DNA of 10,667 bases from Gammaproteobacteria bacterium (lineage in GTDB: Bacteria > Pseudomonadota > Gammaproteobacteria > UBA4575), in contig JAPUHH010000149.1 of assembly GCA_027297825.1 (NCBI GenBank), positions 1 through 10,667 on the forward strand, given 5' to 3'. The notes below the pieces were generated by a model. That model saw only the letters and a program-made list of their open reading frames with translations. It ran no database searches and was not told where the DNA came from. Below are positions 1 to 5,730 of this stretch, piece after piece (the first letter of the stretch is position 1; each line of letters starts with the position of its first letter). The translations under genes and the position numbers were made by a program.

Positions 1-22
1 CTTTAGCGTATCATTATCGAAA

Positions 23-355
23 TCACATTTGTTGAGCGGCTCTTAAAAAATACTTTTTCCATTGTTTGGGTTTGTTTAATTCAGGAGCTTCGAATAAAGC
101 ATAGCCTTTTTTTACATGTCCTTTTGGAAAATATTTTAATGGCTTCGCGCTGCCACTTTTTATTAATTTAGTAACTTCTACTTTAGGTAGTTTGAATGCT
201 AGACCCGCTGGAGATAATGAGGCGCATATCACTCCATTTACATAAAGTGCAGCCCCACTAAAAAAGTGTTTCGTTTCAATTGGTAAATCAATCTCACTCT
301 CGATATTCAGATCATTTATAAGACTAGATAGCTTATCCAAATATTCTTTAGCCAT
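23..355 (-). CDS. TfoX/Sxy N-terminal-domain protein, stand-alone
   Basis: A 110-residue protein that looks like the TfoX N-terminal domain alone. Visible family features are the FFSGAALYVNG stretch (residues about 32-42), which matches the usual MFGG-type turn followed by a strand, then a Leu-Ala-Phe-Lys strand and a KGYALFEAP segment near residues 83-91. Full-length TfoX/Sxy proteins are roughly twice this length and carry a second C-terminal helical domain, absent here. The domain is named after the competence regulator Sxy, but stand-alone copies are widespread and have no settled function, so a role in competence is not claimed. The protein is lysine-rich, with no signal peptide or membrane segment. 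It ends in ATG-TGA. No clear Shine-Dalgarno precedes the ATG at 355, and the gene follows an intrinsic terminator, so it is probably transcribed separately from the tup operon. Family assignment is good; function unknown. Confidence 0.75.
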   Translation of the reverse strand: MAKEYLDKLSSLINDLNIESEIDLPIETKHFFSGAALYVNGVICASLSPAGLAFKLPKVEVTKLIKSGSAKPLKYFPKGHVKKGYALFEAPELNKPKQWKKYFLRAAQQM

Positions 356-363
356 GCGCTAAG

Positions 364-386
364 TAAAAAGGGGCCGGAGCCCTTTG
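364..386 (-). terminator. Intrinsic terminator after the tup operon
   Basis: Read on the minus strand, AAAGGG pairs with CCCTTT around a GC-rich loop (7 bases in the simplest pairing) and runs into a TTTTTA tract. It lies directly after the stop of the small secreted-protein gene (stop at 394) and before the TfoX-domain gene (start at 355), so it should end transcripts arriving from tupB-tupC-tupA. The stem is short but GC-rich. Confidence 0.7.
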
Positions 387-393
387 ACAATGT

Positions 394-807
394 TTAATTT
401 AAGCACGCTTTGTATTTTTCTGTGGCTGTTTCTGTAATAGTTTTTAAATCGTTCTTAGAAAGCTCTCCATTTTTGATATCAGTTTCAATCATTGCATTCA
501 CGTTGCTGGTTGCCTTTCTAATGTCTTCTCCATTTGCAACAGGAATGATGGAAGCATCCTGATATTTTTGCGGGTAAACTGCTATTGCTATCAGCTGACA
601 TTCCGCCATTCTTTTTGCAATAGTAGAAACATGCTCGTTTGCATCGGCTTCTGATTCCATTTCCAGCTCAGTGCCCATTCGTTCTTTTAGCAATGGGATG
701 AGTTGTTCTACATAATTTTGTTTGTACTTATCTAGTTGTGATGGTTCTGCATAGGTTGTATTTAAGCATGCAACTAAGAGCGCAATAAGTAGCGTGTAAT
801 ATTTCAT
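394..807 (-). CDS. Small exported protein of unknown function, last gene of the tup operon
   Basis: I do not recognise this 137-residue protein. The N-terminus is an export signal: MKYY, a hydrophobic stretch at residues 5-14, then a possible signal peptidase I site after TTYA (residue 20). A lipobox-like LVAC at residues 11-14 is an alternative, in which case Cys14 would be lipidated. The mature part is polar and probably mostly helical, with an acidic Glu/Asp cluster near residues 47-58. It contains two cysteines, Cys70 (MAECQ) and Cys135 (KACLN, third residue from the end), which could form a disulfide in the periplasm. GGAG lies four bases before the ATG. The gene begins 34 bases after the tupA stop, on the same strand, with no terminator between, and is followed by one at 364-386. 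Co-transcription with the transporter is therefore likely, but a link to tungstate is only inference from position. Confidence 0.7.
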   Translation of the reverse strand: MKYYTLLIALLVACLNTTYAEPSQLDKYKQNYVEQLIPLLKERMGTELEMESEADANEHVSTIAKRMAECQLIAIAVYPQKYQDASIIPVANGEDIRKATSNVNAMIETDIKNGELSKNDLKTITETATEKYKACLN

Positions 808-841
808 TTTTCTCCAAAAATTTGATCTTGAGTATGTGCTT

Positions 842-1687
842 CTATTTAGCTTCTGAAGCGGCTATGTTTTGACCAGAATTTGGGAAAAATAGTTGCTGTC
901 CTTGCAAAGAAAATTCTGCAATCGCTTGTTGGCCTTCGCTTGATGTGAGCCAGTTTGAAAAGAGTTTGGCTTCATTGTATTTAATGTGTGGGTGACGTTC
1001 TGGGTTAACTAAGATCACGCCGTATTGGTTAAACAACGGTGGATCATTTTCAAACAGTAAAATGAGATCATCGCGATTTTTGAAGGAGAGCCAGGTGCCA
1101 CGATCGGTGAGCGTGTAGGCGCTCATTTCATTGGCAATGTTTAGGGTGGCTCCCATACTGGCACCGGCTTCGCGGTACCACGTGCCACTATATTGTTGTA
1201 TGTCTACACCGGCTTGTGACCAAAGCTCTAATTCTTTCTTATGGGTGCCGCTGTCATCGCCGCGTGATACAAATGGCGTCGCTTGATCGTAAATTAGTTT
1301 AAGTGCCTCAATGGTATTCTTAACATTTTTGATGTTGGCAGGATCTTGTTTTGGGCCCACAATCACATAGTCGTTATACATCACATTCCGGCGCTCAATG
1401 CCAAAGCCATTTTCTACGAATTTTGTCTCTGAGGTTTTGTGATGCACTAATAACAGGTCGACATCACCACGTTCACCTAATAACAAAGCTCGGCCGGTGC
1501 CCACCGCAACCACACGCACATTAATGCCGGTTTTTTCCTTAAATTTAGGAATGAGGTAATCCAACAATCCTGAATTATCCGTAGAGGTGGTTGAGCTAAG
1601 AGTGATAAAGTCTTGTTCATTCGCACAGGCTGAATTAAAGCTCATACAAATTAGTACAGCAATAACTATTGTTGAAATCCTATTCAT
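842..1687 (-). CDS. tupA: Tungstate ABC transporter, periplasmic binding protein
   Basis: The 281-residue product is an extracytoplasmic oxyanion-binding protein of the TupA type. After an N-terminal signal peptide (hydrophobic residues 5-16, probable cleavage after ACA at residue 22) comes the STTSTDNSGLLD segment (from residue 32), the Thr/Ser-rich anion-binding loop typical of TupA. It is followed by GTGRAL (63-68), GDVDLLLVHH (74-83) and RGDDSGTHKKE (about 142-152), all usual in this family. The family captures tungstate with high selectivity over molybdate and delivers it to TupB/TupC; related proteins have been assigned to vanadate, so the substrate is inferred. Its start lies 2 bases after the tupC stop, and a GGAGG sits within the end of tupC, rather far (about 14 bases) from the ATG. 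It is the third gene here, whereas tupA often comes first. Tungstate would serve tungsten or molybdenum cofactor enzymes, none of which lies in this window. Confidence 0.9.
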   Translation of the reverse strand: MNRISTIVIAVLICMSFNSACANEQDFITLSSTTSTDNSGLLDYLIPKFKEKTGINVRVVAVGTGRALLLGERGDVDLLLVHHKTSETKFVENGFGIERRNVMYNDYVIVGPKQDPANIKNVKNTIEALKLIYDQATPFVSRGDDSGTHKKELELWSQAGVDIQQYSGTWYREAGASMGATLNIANEMSAYTLTDRGTWLSFKNRDDLILLFENDPPLFNQYGVILVNPERHPHIKYNEAKLFSNWLTSSEGQQAIAEFSLQGQQLFFPNSGQNIAASEAK

Positions 1688-1689
1688 AA

Positions 1690-2427
1690 TTATTTTTTCT
1701 GGCCTCCATTTAATAATTTTCCGGCGATAAACTTTTGTGCAGCTTCTGTTTGCGGTTGTTGGAAAAAATTTTGCGCAGGGGAGAATTCGACTAATCTTCC
1801 TTGATGCAAAAAGAGTATATCACTGGCCAGTCTTCGTGCTTGGCCTAGATCATGGGTGGTCATCAATATTTTAGTGTCTTGTTGAGCAATTGTTTCAATT
1901 AAACACTCAACGGCTGCAGTGCCTGCAGGGTCTAGTTCAGCGGTAGGTTCATCCAGCAAGATAACTTTAGGTTTTAACACCCATGCGCGCGCAATGCTTA
2001 AACGTTGTTGTTCACCACCCGACAAGACACGTGCGTTTCGTTCCGCCAGTTTAGCTAAGCCGGTTTGTTCTAAGGCTTCTTCAATAAGTTCGTGGTGTTT
2101 GGATTTTTCGACTTTATGCAGCGATAGCACGTACCCTAAGTTGGCCCGCACGCTGCGACGTAGCAATACCGGTTTTTGAAATACAAATGCGCGCCATGAC
2201 TGCTGCGGGTGCGGGCTAAGCGTATTCCATTTCAAGTCGCCTTCATCTGGGGCGACTAAACCATGTGCCACTTGTAGTAATAGACTTTTTCCCGCTCCAT
2301 TCGGGCCTAAAATTACCGTCACACCTGCAGTGTCAATGGAGTAATCAATGTCACACAATAGCAAGTTACCTTTTCTTGTAACGTGCAAATGGTTGATGTG
2401 CAGCGGTAGGGTAGAAACGTTATGCAT
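1690..2427 (-). CDS. tupC: Tungstate ABC transporter, ATP-binding protein
   Basis: This 245-residue ABC ATPase has the full set of nucleotide-binding motifs in order: Walker A GPNGAGKS (41-48), Q-loop Gln84 in FVFQ, signature LSGGEQQ (135-141), Walker B KVILLDEP (154-161) with Glu160 as the likely catalytic base, a D-loop, and the switch His192 in TTHDL. There is no extra C-terminal regulatory or molybdate-binding domain of the ModC type; length fits the short TupC-like subunits. It should dimerise on the cytoplasmic face of TupB and drive oxyanion uptake. Its ATG overlaps the tupB stop as TAATG, a classic coupling junction, and tupA begins 2 bases after its stop. Substrate is inferred from the neighbouring TupA; the ATPase assignment itself is secure. 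Confidence 0.92.
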   Translation of the reverse strand: MHNVSTLPLHINHLHVTRKGNLLLCDIDYSIDTAGVTVILGPNGAGKSLLLQVAHGLVAPDEGDLKWNTLSPHPQQSWRAFVFQKPVLLRRSVRANLGYVLSLHKVEKSKHHELIEEALEQTGLAKLAERNARVLSGGEQQRLSIARAWVLKPKVILLDEPTAELDPAGTAAVECLIETIAQQDTKILMTTHDLGQARRLASDILFLHQGRLVEFSPAQNFFQQPQTEAAQKFIAGKLLNGGQKK

Positions 2428-3131
2428 TAGTTGTAATATTTATAGGCTGCGTCTCGGATATTCATGACGATTGTGGTGAGAATTAATGAGATCACAATTA
2501 AAATAATACCCAAGGCTAAGGCCAGTTCGATATCACCTTTGCGTGTTTCTAGTGCTATGGCGGTGGTCATTACGCGCGTAGCGTGGTTAATGTTGCCGCC
2601 TACGATCAGAACAGCGCCCACCTCTGCAGTGGCACGGCCGAAGCCTGCGAATACGCTGGTTAATAAACTGTATTTTGTTTCCCATAACAAGGTTTTCATT
2701 ATGCGAAACGATTTTGCGCCCAAGGCTCGCAGTTGCTCATGGTATTCTACATTGGCATCCATGATGGTTTGTCTGGCGAGTGCAGCAATGATTGGGGTAA
2801 TTAAGCAGGTTTGCGCAATAATCATTGCAGTGGGGGTAAATAACAAACCTAAAACACCAAGCGGGCCAGAACGCGACAACATTAAGTAAACGATGAGGCC
2901 CACCACCACGGGGGGCAATCCCATGAAGGCATTCAGCAAGACGACGAAAAAACCTCGGCCAGGAAACTTATATAAGGCTAAAGCTGCACCTAACGGTAAG
3001 CCAATCAAGCTGGCAATTAAGACTGAGGTAAGACTCACGCGCATCGATAGCGATACGATTTCTAAAAGATTGGCATCTAATTGCGTAATCAGTTGAATCG
3101 CTTTAGCAAAAGCTTGTGAAATATCGTTCAA
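2427..3131 (-). CDS. tupB: Tungstate ABC transporter, permease
   Basis: The 234-residue integral membrane protein has a binding-protein-dependent permease layout: a short cytoplasmic N-terminus, about five hydrophobic segments (roughly 30-53, 60-85, 94-118, 160-178 and 205-226), and the EAA-type coupling loop in EQLRALGAKSFRIMK (residues about 132-146) that contacts the ATPase. GLPPVVVGL and the glycine-rich GRATAEVGAVLIVGG segment are typical of TupB/ModB-like permeases. The start is a TTG at 3131; the next Met is residue 29, inside the first membrane segment, so a non-ATG start is the best reading. A weak GGA precedes it by about 8 bases. It is the first gene of tupB-tupC-tupA and overlaps tupC by one base. 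The 10-bp inverted repeat at 3150-3172 lies 18 bases upstream of this start. Confidence 0.9.
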   Translation of the reverse strand: MNDISQAFAKAIQLITQLDANLLEIVSLSMRVSLTSVLIASLIGLPLGAALALYKFPGRGFFVVLLNAFMGLPPVVVGLIVYLMLSRSGPLGVLGLLFTPTAMIIAQTCLITPIIAALARQTIMDANVEYHEQLRALGAKSFRIMKTLLWETKYSLLTSVFAGFGRATAEVGAVLIVGGNINHATRVMTTAIALETRKGDIELALALGIILIVISLILTTIVMNIRDAAYKYYN

Positions 3132-3149
3132 GACTGGTTCCGTTCGATA

Positions 3150-3172
3150 TGTAGATCACCGCGTGATCTACA
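3150..3172. promoter_or_regulatory. Perfect 10-bp inverted repeat upstream of tupB
   Basis: TGTAGATCAC and GTGATCTACA are exact reverse complements separated by 3 bases (CGC). The element sits 18 bases before the TTG start of tupB. It could be an operator for a dimeric regulator or, in the mRNA, a strong hairpin next to the ribosome binding site. It lacks a following T run, so it is not a standard terminator. It does not resemble the E. coli ModE site that I know. Further upstream in the same gap (3173-3345) are a 7-bp direct repeat AATCATA (3191-3197 and 3203-3209), ATTCCAG twice (3259-3265, 3291-3297), and a possible minus-strand promoter (TTGATT at 3247-3252, TAATAA at 3223-3228, 18-base spacer). 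Confidence 0.6.
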
Positions 3173-3345
3173 ATAAGTGTTATTTCAGAGAATCATACCG
3201 AAAATCATAATTCGCAGGGTTTTTATTAGAGATAAAGCGCCACGTAAATCAATGGTTAATTCCAGGCTTACTGCAAGGTCATTCTAAGCTATTCCAGAGA
3301 AGAATTAAGGTTGAATGAGTTTGCTGCGACTCAGTTTTGGCTACT

Positions 3346-3798
3346 TTACCTAGGGCTTTTCACCGGTAGAGTGATTTCGATTTCTTCAATCACCCCGGCA
3401 TTTTTAAAACCAAGGGTGATCGCAACTTCATCATTCTTGTGTAGCGCTGTTTTAGGCCCCATCATCATTAAGTGAAAATCTCCAGGTTTGAAGACTAGAG
3501 AGGTGCCTGCTGGGATTAGCAGTTCATTCTGGTGTCGCATTTTGGCCATGCCATCCTCGATGATGGTGCGGTGAAATTCGATCGCCTTGAAGGTTTGACT
3601 TTTTGCAAAAGTAAGCGTTCGATCTTGCGAGGTCTTATTATGAATGGTCAGATATCCCGCCATGGCTGAAGCATTCGGGGGTGCTTCTCGAATCCAGGCA
3701 TTTTCTATGCTGACCGTGTTTGAGGTGGTCGTGCTTGCTTGTTCTTCTGAACACGCGGTGAGTAGAAAAAAAATGAATACGATGGTTAATTTATACAT
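3346..3798 (-). CDS. PCuAC-type copper chaperone lipoprotein
   Basis: The 150-residue product is a PCuA(C) family periplasmic copper chaperone. The complete Cu(I)-binding motif H-X10-M-X21-H-X-M is visible as His76, Met87, His109 and Met111, with exact spacing. The N-terminus is a lipoprotein signal: hydrophobic residues 4-14, then LTAC with Cys16 as the lipidation site, followed by Ser and a Thr/Ser linker. The family carries Cu(I) in the periplasm to the CuA or CuB centres of cytochrome oxidases, often together with Sco proteins; no sco or cox gene lies nearby. The ATG at 3798 has no clear Shine-Dalgarno. The gene diverges from the gcvH-like gene (103 bases apart) and is separated from tupB by 214 bases with its own apparent transcription unit. 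Family assignment is secure; partner is inferred. Confidence 0.92.
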   Translation of the reverse strand: MYKLTIVFIFFLLTACSEEQASTTTSNTVSIENAWIREAPPNASAMAGYLTIHNKTSQDRTLTFAKSQTFKAIEFHRTIIEDGMAKMRHQNELLIPAGTSLVFKPGDFHLMMMGPKTALHKNDEVAITLGFKNAGVIEEIEITLPVKSPR

Positions 3799-3901
3799 AA
3801 CTATTATGTCTTATGAAAAATGGTTTGATGCATTACAATTAAACTTTAACAGTTATAGGTTCTGTCGGTAAGAAAATCGAAAATTAATTTGAGAAATTTA
3901 T

Positions 3902-4288
3902 ATGAGTAATACGCCCGATGATTGAATTTATTCGCAACAACATATTTGGTTACAGATGGAAACGGACAACATCGCTAAGATGGGTATCACTGAATATGCG
4001 CAGTTAGAATTGGGCGATATTGTTTATGTTGAGATGCCAGAAATTGAGAATTCATACGATTCAGGGCAAGCCTGTGCAGTGGTGGAATCGGTTAATACCG
4101 CCACTGATATTCATGCACCGGTAATGGGCAAAGTCGTTGAAATAAATGAAGAATTTGTAGATTCGCCAGAATTGTTAAACAAAGCGCCCTATGCAGGTGG
4201 TTGGATATGTAAAATAGAACTACAAGACAAAACGGCAATTGACAGTCTGATGAATGCAAGCCACTATGACTACTATATATCTACGTAG
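3902..4288 (+). pseudogene. gcvH-like gene with nonsense codon and without the lipoyl-lysine
   Basis: Read from the ATG at 3902, this is a 128-codon glycine-cleavage H protein (E. coli GcvH has 129 residues), but codon 8 is TGA (3923-3925). Recognisable H-protein sequence lies on both sides: MSNTPDD before the stop, then IYSQQHIWLQ, MGITEYAQLELGDIVYVEMP, DIHAPVMGKV and SPELLNKAPYAGGW. In normal GcvH the lipoate is attached to the Lys of the ESVK motif; here the motif is ESVN, with AAT (Asn) at codon 65 (4094-4096). Both defects are one base from a functional codon (TTA to TGA, AAA/AAG to AAT). The remaining frame is open to the TAG at 4286-4288. A shorter 110-residue product could start at the in-frame ATG at 3956, but no Shine-Dalgarno is visible there and the first beta-strand would be lost. 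No gcvT, gcvP or lipoylation gene is nearby, so it was probably a second, solitary copy. A non-lipoylated protein with a new role cannot be excluded. Confidence 0.75.
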
Positions 4289-4329
4289 TGCAGCATATAA
4301 ATTTAAATAATATTCATGCGCACAACCTA

Positions 4330-4356
4330 ACTTGATCGCAATTTTTATGATCAAGT
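4330..4356. promoter_or_regulatory. 8-bp inverted repeat upstream of tpx
   Basis: ACTTGATC and GATCAAGT are exact inverted copies around an 11-base AT-rich spacer, placed 54 bases before the tpx ATG. A TATGAT hexamer (4346-4351) overlaps the right half and could serve as a -10 box, but no convincing -35 is seen. An operator that blocks or positions RNA polymerase is possible; it does not clearly match the four-part OxyR site. It might also be a weak hairpin after the gcvH-like gene, although no T run follows. Confidence 0.35.
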
Positions 4357-4409
4357 GGGAACGTATTCAATAAAGTTAACATGAGCCCACGTAGCGGAGA
4401 AAAATAAGG

Positions 4410-4910
4410 ATGGCGAAGATTACATTACAAGGAAATGAAATTAACACCAACGGAAACCTTCCAGAAATTGGTGCGCCTGCACCGGATTTTGTTTTAGTAG
4501 ATAAAGATCTCGGCAATGTGTCTCTTTCAGCTTTTCCTGGCAAGAAAAAAATCCTTAGTATCGTTCCAAGTTTGGATACACCTGTGTGTGCGATCTCAAC
4601 TAAGAAATTCAATGATTATGCGAAAGAGCATGACGATACGGTAGTTTTGATTGTTGCTGCAGACTTACCTTTTGCGATGTCGCGATTTTGTGGCGCTGAG
4701 AGTTTAGAGGATGTTAAAACCTTATCCGTGATGCGTTCGCAAGATTTTTCAAAAGATTATGGCGTATTGATTGAAGATGGTCCGTTGGCAGGTATCACGG
4801 CACGTGCCGTTGTGGTGCTTGATCAAGACAATGCGGTTCTTCATACTGAGCTCGTAAGTGAAATTGCACACGAGCCTGATTATGAGGCTGTCCTACAAGC
4901 CATTGGCTAA
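4410..4910 (+). CDS. tpx: Thiol peroxidase (atypical 2-Cys peroxiredoxin)
   Basis: The 166-residue protein is Tpx: it reduces hydrogen peroxide and, preferentially, alkyl hydroperoxides using thioredoxin as reductant. The peroxidatic centre PSLDTPVC gives Cys60 with Thr57, the resolving Cys94 lies in RFCGAE, and Arg132 in TARAVVVLD completes the active site. Length and cysteine positions match E. coli Tpx (168 residues). The 34-residue spacing between the cysteines is that of the intramolecular-disulfide type. No signal peptide is visible, so it should act in the cytoplasm. GGAG lies ten bases upstream and AGG directly before the ATG. A tiny open frame (MSPRSGEK, 4381-4407) ends two bases before the start. 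The gene is monocistronic: a strong terminator at 4931-4969 follows, shared with the convergent plsC-like gene. Confidence 0.97.
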   Translation: MAKITLQGNEINTNGNLPEIGAPAPDFVLVDKDLGNVSLSAFPGKKKILSIVPSLDTPVCAISTKKFNDYAKEHDDTVVLIVAADLPFAMSRFCGAESLEDVKTLSVMRSQDFSKDYGVLIEDGPLAGITARAVVVLDQDNAVLHTELVSEIAHEPDYEAVLQAIG

Positions 4911-4930
4911 CTCAAGAATATTCCAGAAAT

Positions 4931-4969
4931 AAAATAAGTCTAATGCCAATTTGGCATTGGACTTATTTT
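4931..4969. terminator. Bidirectional terminator between tpx and the plsC-like gene
   Basis: The arms AAAATAAGTCTAATGCCAA and TTGGCATTGGACTTATTTT pair over about 18 bp with a single T-G wobble and a minimal loop. The plus strand continues into a run of T, and the minus strand likewise reads T-rich sequence after its copy of the hairpin. It therefore serves tpx on the plus strand and the acyltransferase gene on the minus strand. The TAA stop of the acyltransferase (4963-4965) lies inside the right arm. Confidence 0.92.
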
Positions 4970-5718
4970 TTCACTTTCGCTTCCACTTCCACGATGTTCG
5001 CAATGGCATCTCTAGCAGCTTGCGCTACTTGTTTTCTAGTATGGTCTTTGCATTCTATTGGCATGCATAAGGTCACTTCCGCGACGGTGCGTTTCGTAGA
5101 CATGATACGAAATGCATGTTTTATAATATTAGGCTCTAAGTAAGGTACGAGGGGATTCACTCCATTCTCGTGTGGATAGCGTAATGCAACCGGTTGAACG
5201 AAGGCTTGTGTTTCTATCGCGGCGGCAAATAGACGCGGATGAAATACATGCACCGCTGTTCCGTCTGTAGTTTTGGCTTCTGGGAATGATGCGACACTAT
5301 GACCGGCATTTAGCTTAGTTTGCATAAGGTTGATGGCTTCTGCGGCACCGTTCTTAGAGCCTCGATGAATAAACAGAGTGCCAGCTTTATCTGCAAGTGT
5401 TCCAATAAGCGGCCAGTCACGAATTTCAACCTTAGATAAAAAAGAAACCGGTAATACGGATGCGATAATTAGAATATCTAACCATGAAATATGATTGGCG
5501 ACTACAAACGTAGGGGGTCTCGCCTGTTCTCCGACCACTTGGATATCAATACCAATGATCTCTGCACTGCGATGTAGCCAATTTAGAATAATCTTATGTT
5601 GAGCTTCGGTAAGAGCATGGCTTTGCGTGCCATGTAGTTTTGTATACGATAAAAATAGGCCTTTAAAAATGTGTGCGATTAAGTGAAGTAATCGCAGCGT
5701 GCCTCTACATACATGCAT
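4963..5718 (-). CDS. PlsC-like 1-acyl-sn-glycerol-3-phosphate acyltransferase
   Basis: This 251-residue protein belongs to the PlsC/GPAT acyltransferase family, which transfers an acyl group to lysophosphatidic acid or a related lysolipid at the inner membrane. Motif I is NHISWLD with His76 and Asp81 (the H-X4-D catalytic pair), motif II is FIHR (116-119), motif III begins FPE at 145-147, and motif IV is VQPVALRYP (174-182). A hydrophobic N-terminal segment and a hydrophobic stretch around 82-93 fit membrane association. Motif III reads FPEAKTTDG where FPEGT is usual, so the Gly-Thr that helps hold the substrate phosphate is replaced by Ala-Lys; substrate or activity may differ. It starts 12 bases after the DUF255 gene stop, in the same direction, without a clear Shine-Dalgarno, so coupled translation is likely. 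The main plsC of the cell may be elsewhere; olsA-like or haemolysin-type acyltransferases are alternatives. Confidence 0.85.
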   Translation of the reverse strand: MHVCRGTLRLLHLIAHIFKGLFLSYTKLHGTQSHALTEAQHKIILNWLHRSAEIIGIDIQVVGEQARPPTFVVANHISWLDILIIASVLPVSFLSKVEIRDWPLIGTLADKAGTLFIHRGSKNGAAEAINLMQTKLNAGHSVASFPEAKTTDGTAVHVFHPRLFAAAIETQAFVQPVALRYPHENGVNPLVPYLEPNIIKHAFRIMSTKRTVAEVTLCMPIECKDHTRKQVAQAARDAIANIVEVEAKVKK

Positions 5719-5730
5719 AATTTTTACTGT

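Noticed and set aside
2464..2889. Long plus-strand frame opposite tupB, and similar frames opposite tupC, DUF255 and lgt
   Set aside because: These are antisense or off-frame shadows of strongly conserved genes with no family resemblance or ribosome binding sites of their own.
3315..3336. TGAGT/ACTCA hairpin followed by GTTTT between the PCuAC gene and the tup leader
   Set aside because: It has a 5-bp stem with an 8-base loop, and points along the plus strand, where no gene ends.
3132..3345. Molybdenum or tungsten cofactor riboswitch upstream of tupB
   Set aside because: I cannot recognise the conserved multi-stem structure by eye; only the simple 10-bp dyad is supported.
3923..3925. TGA in the gcvH-like gene as a selenocysteine or reassigned codon
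   Set aside because: The expected residue is Leu in a non-redox position. Tryptophan is encoded by TGG throughout the window and the TfoX-domain gene ends in TGA, so a standard genetic code and a nonsense mutation explain it better.
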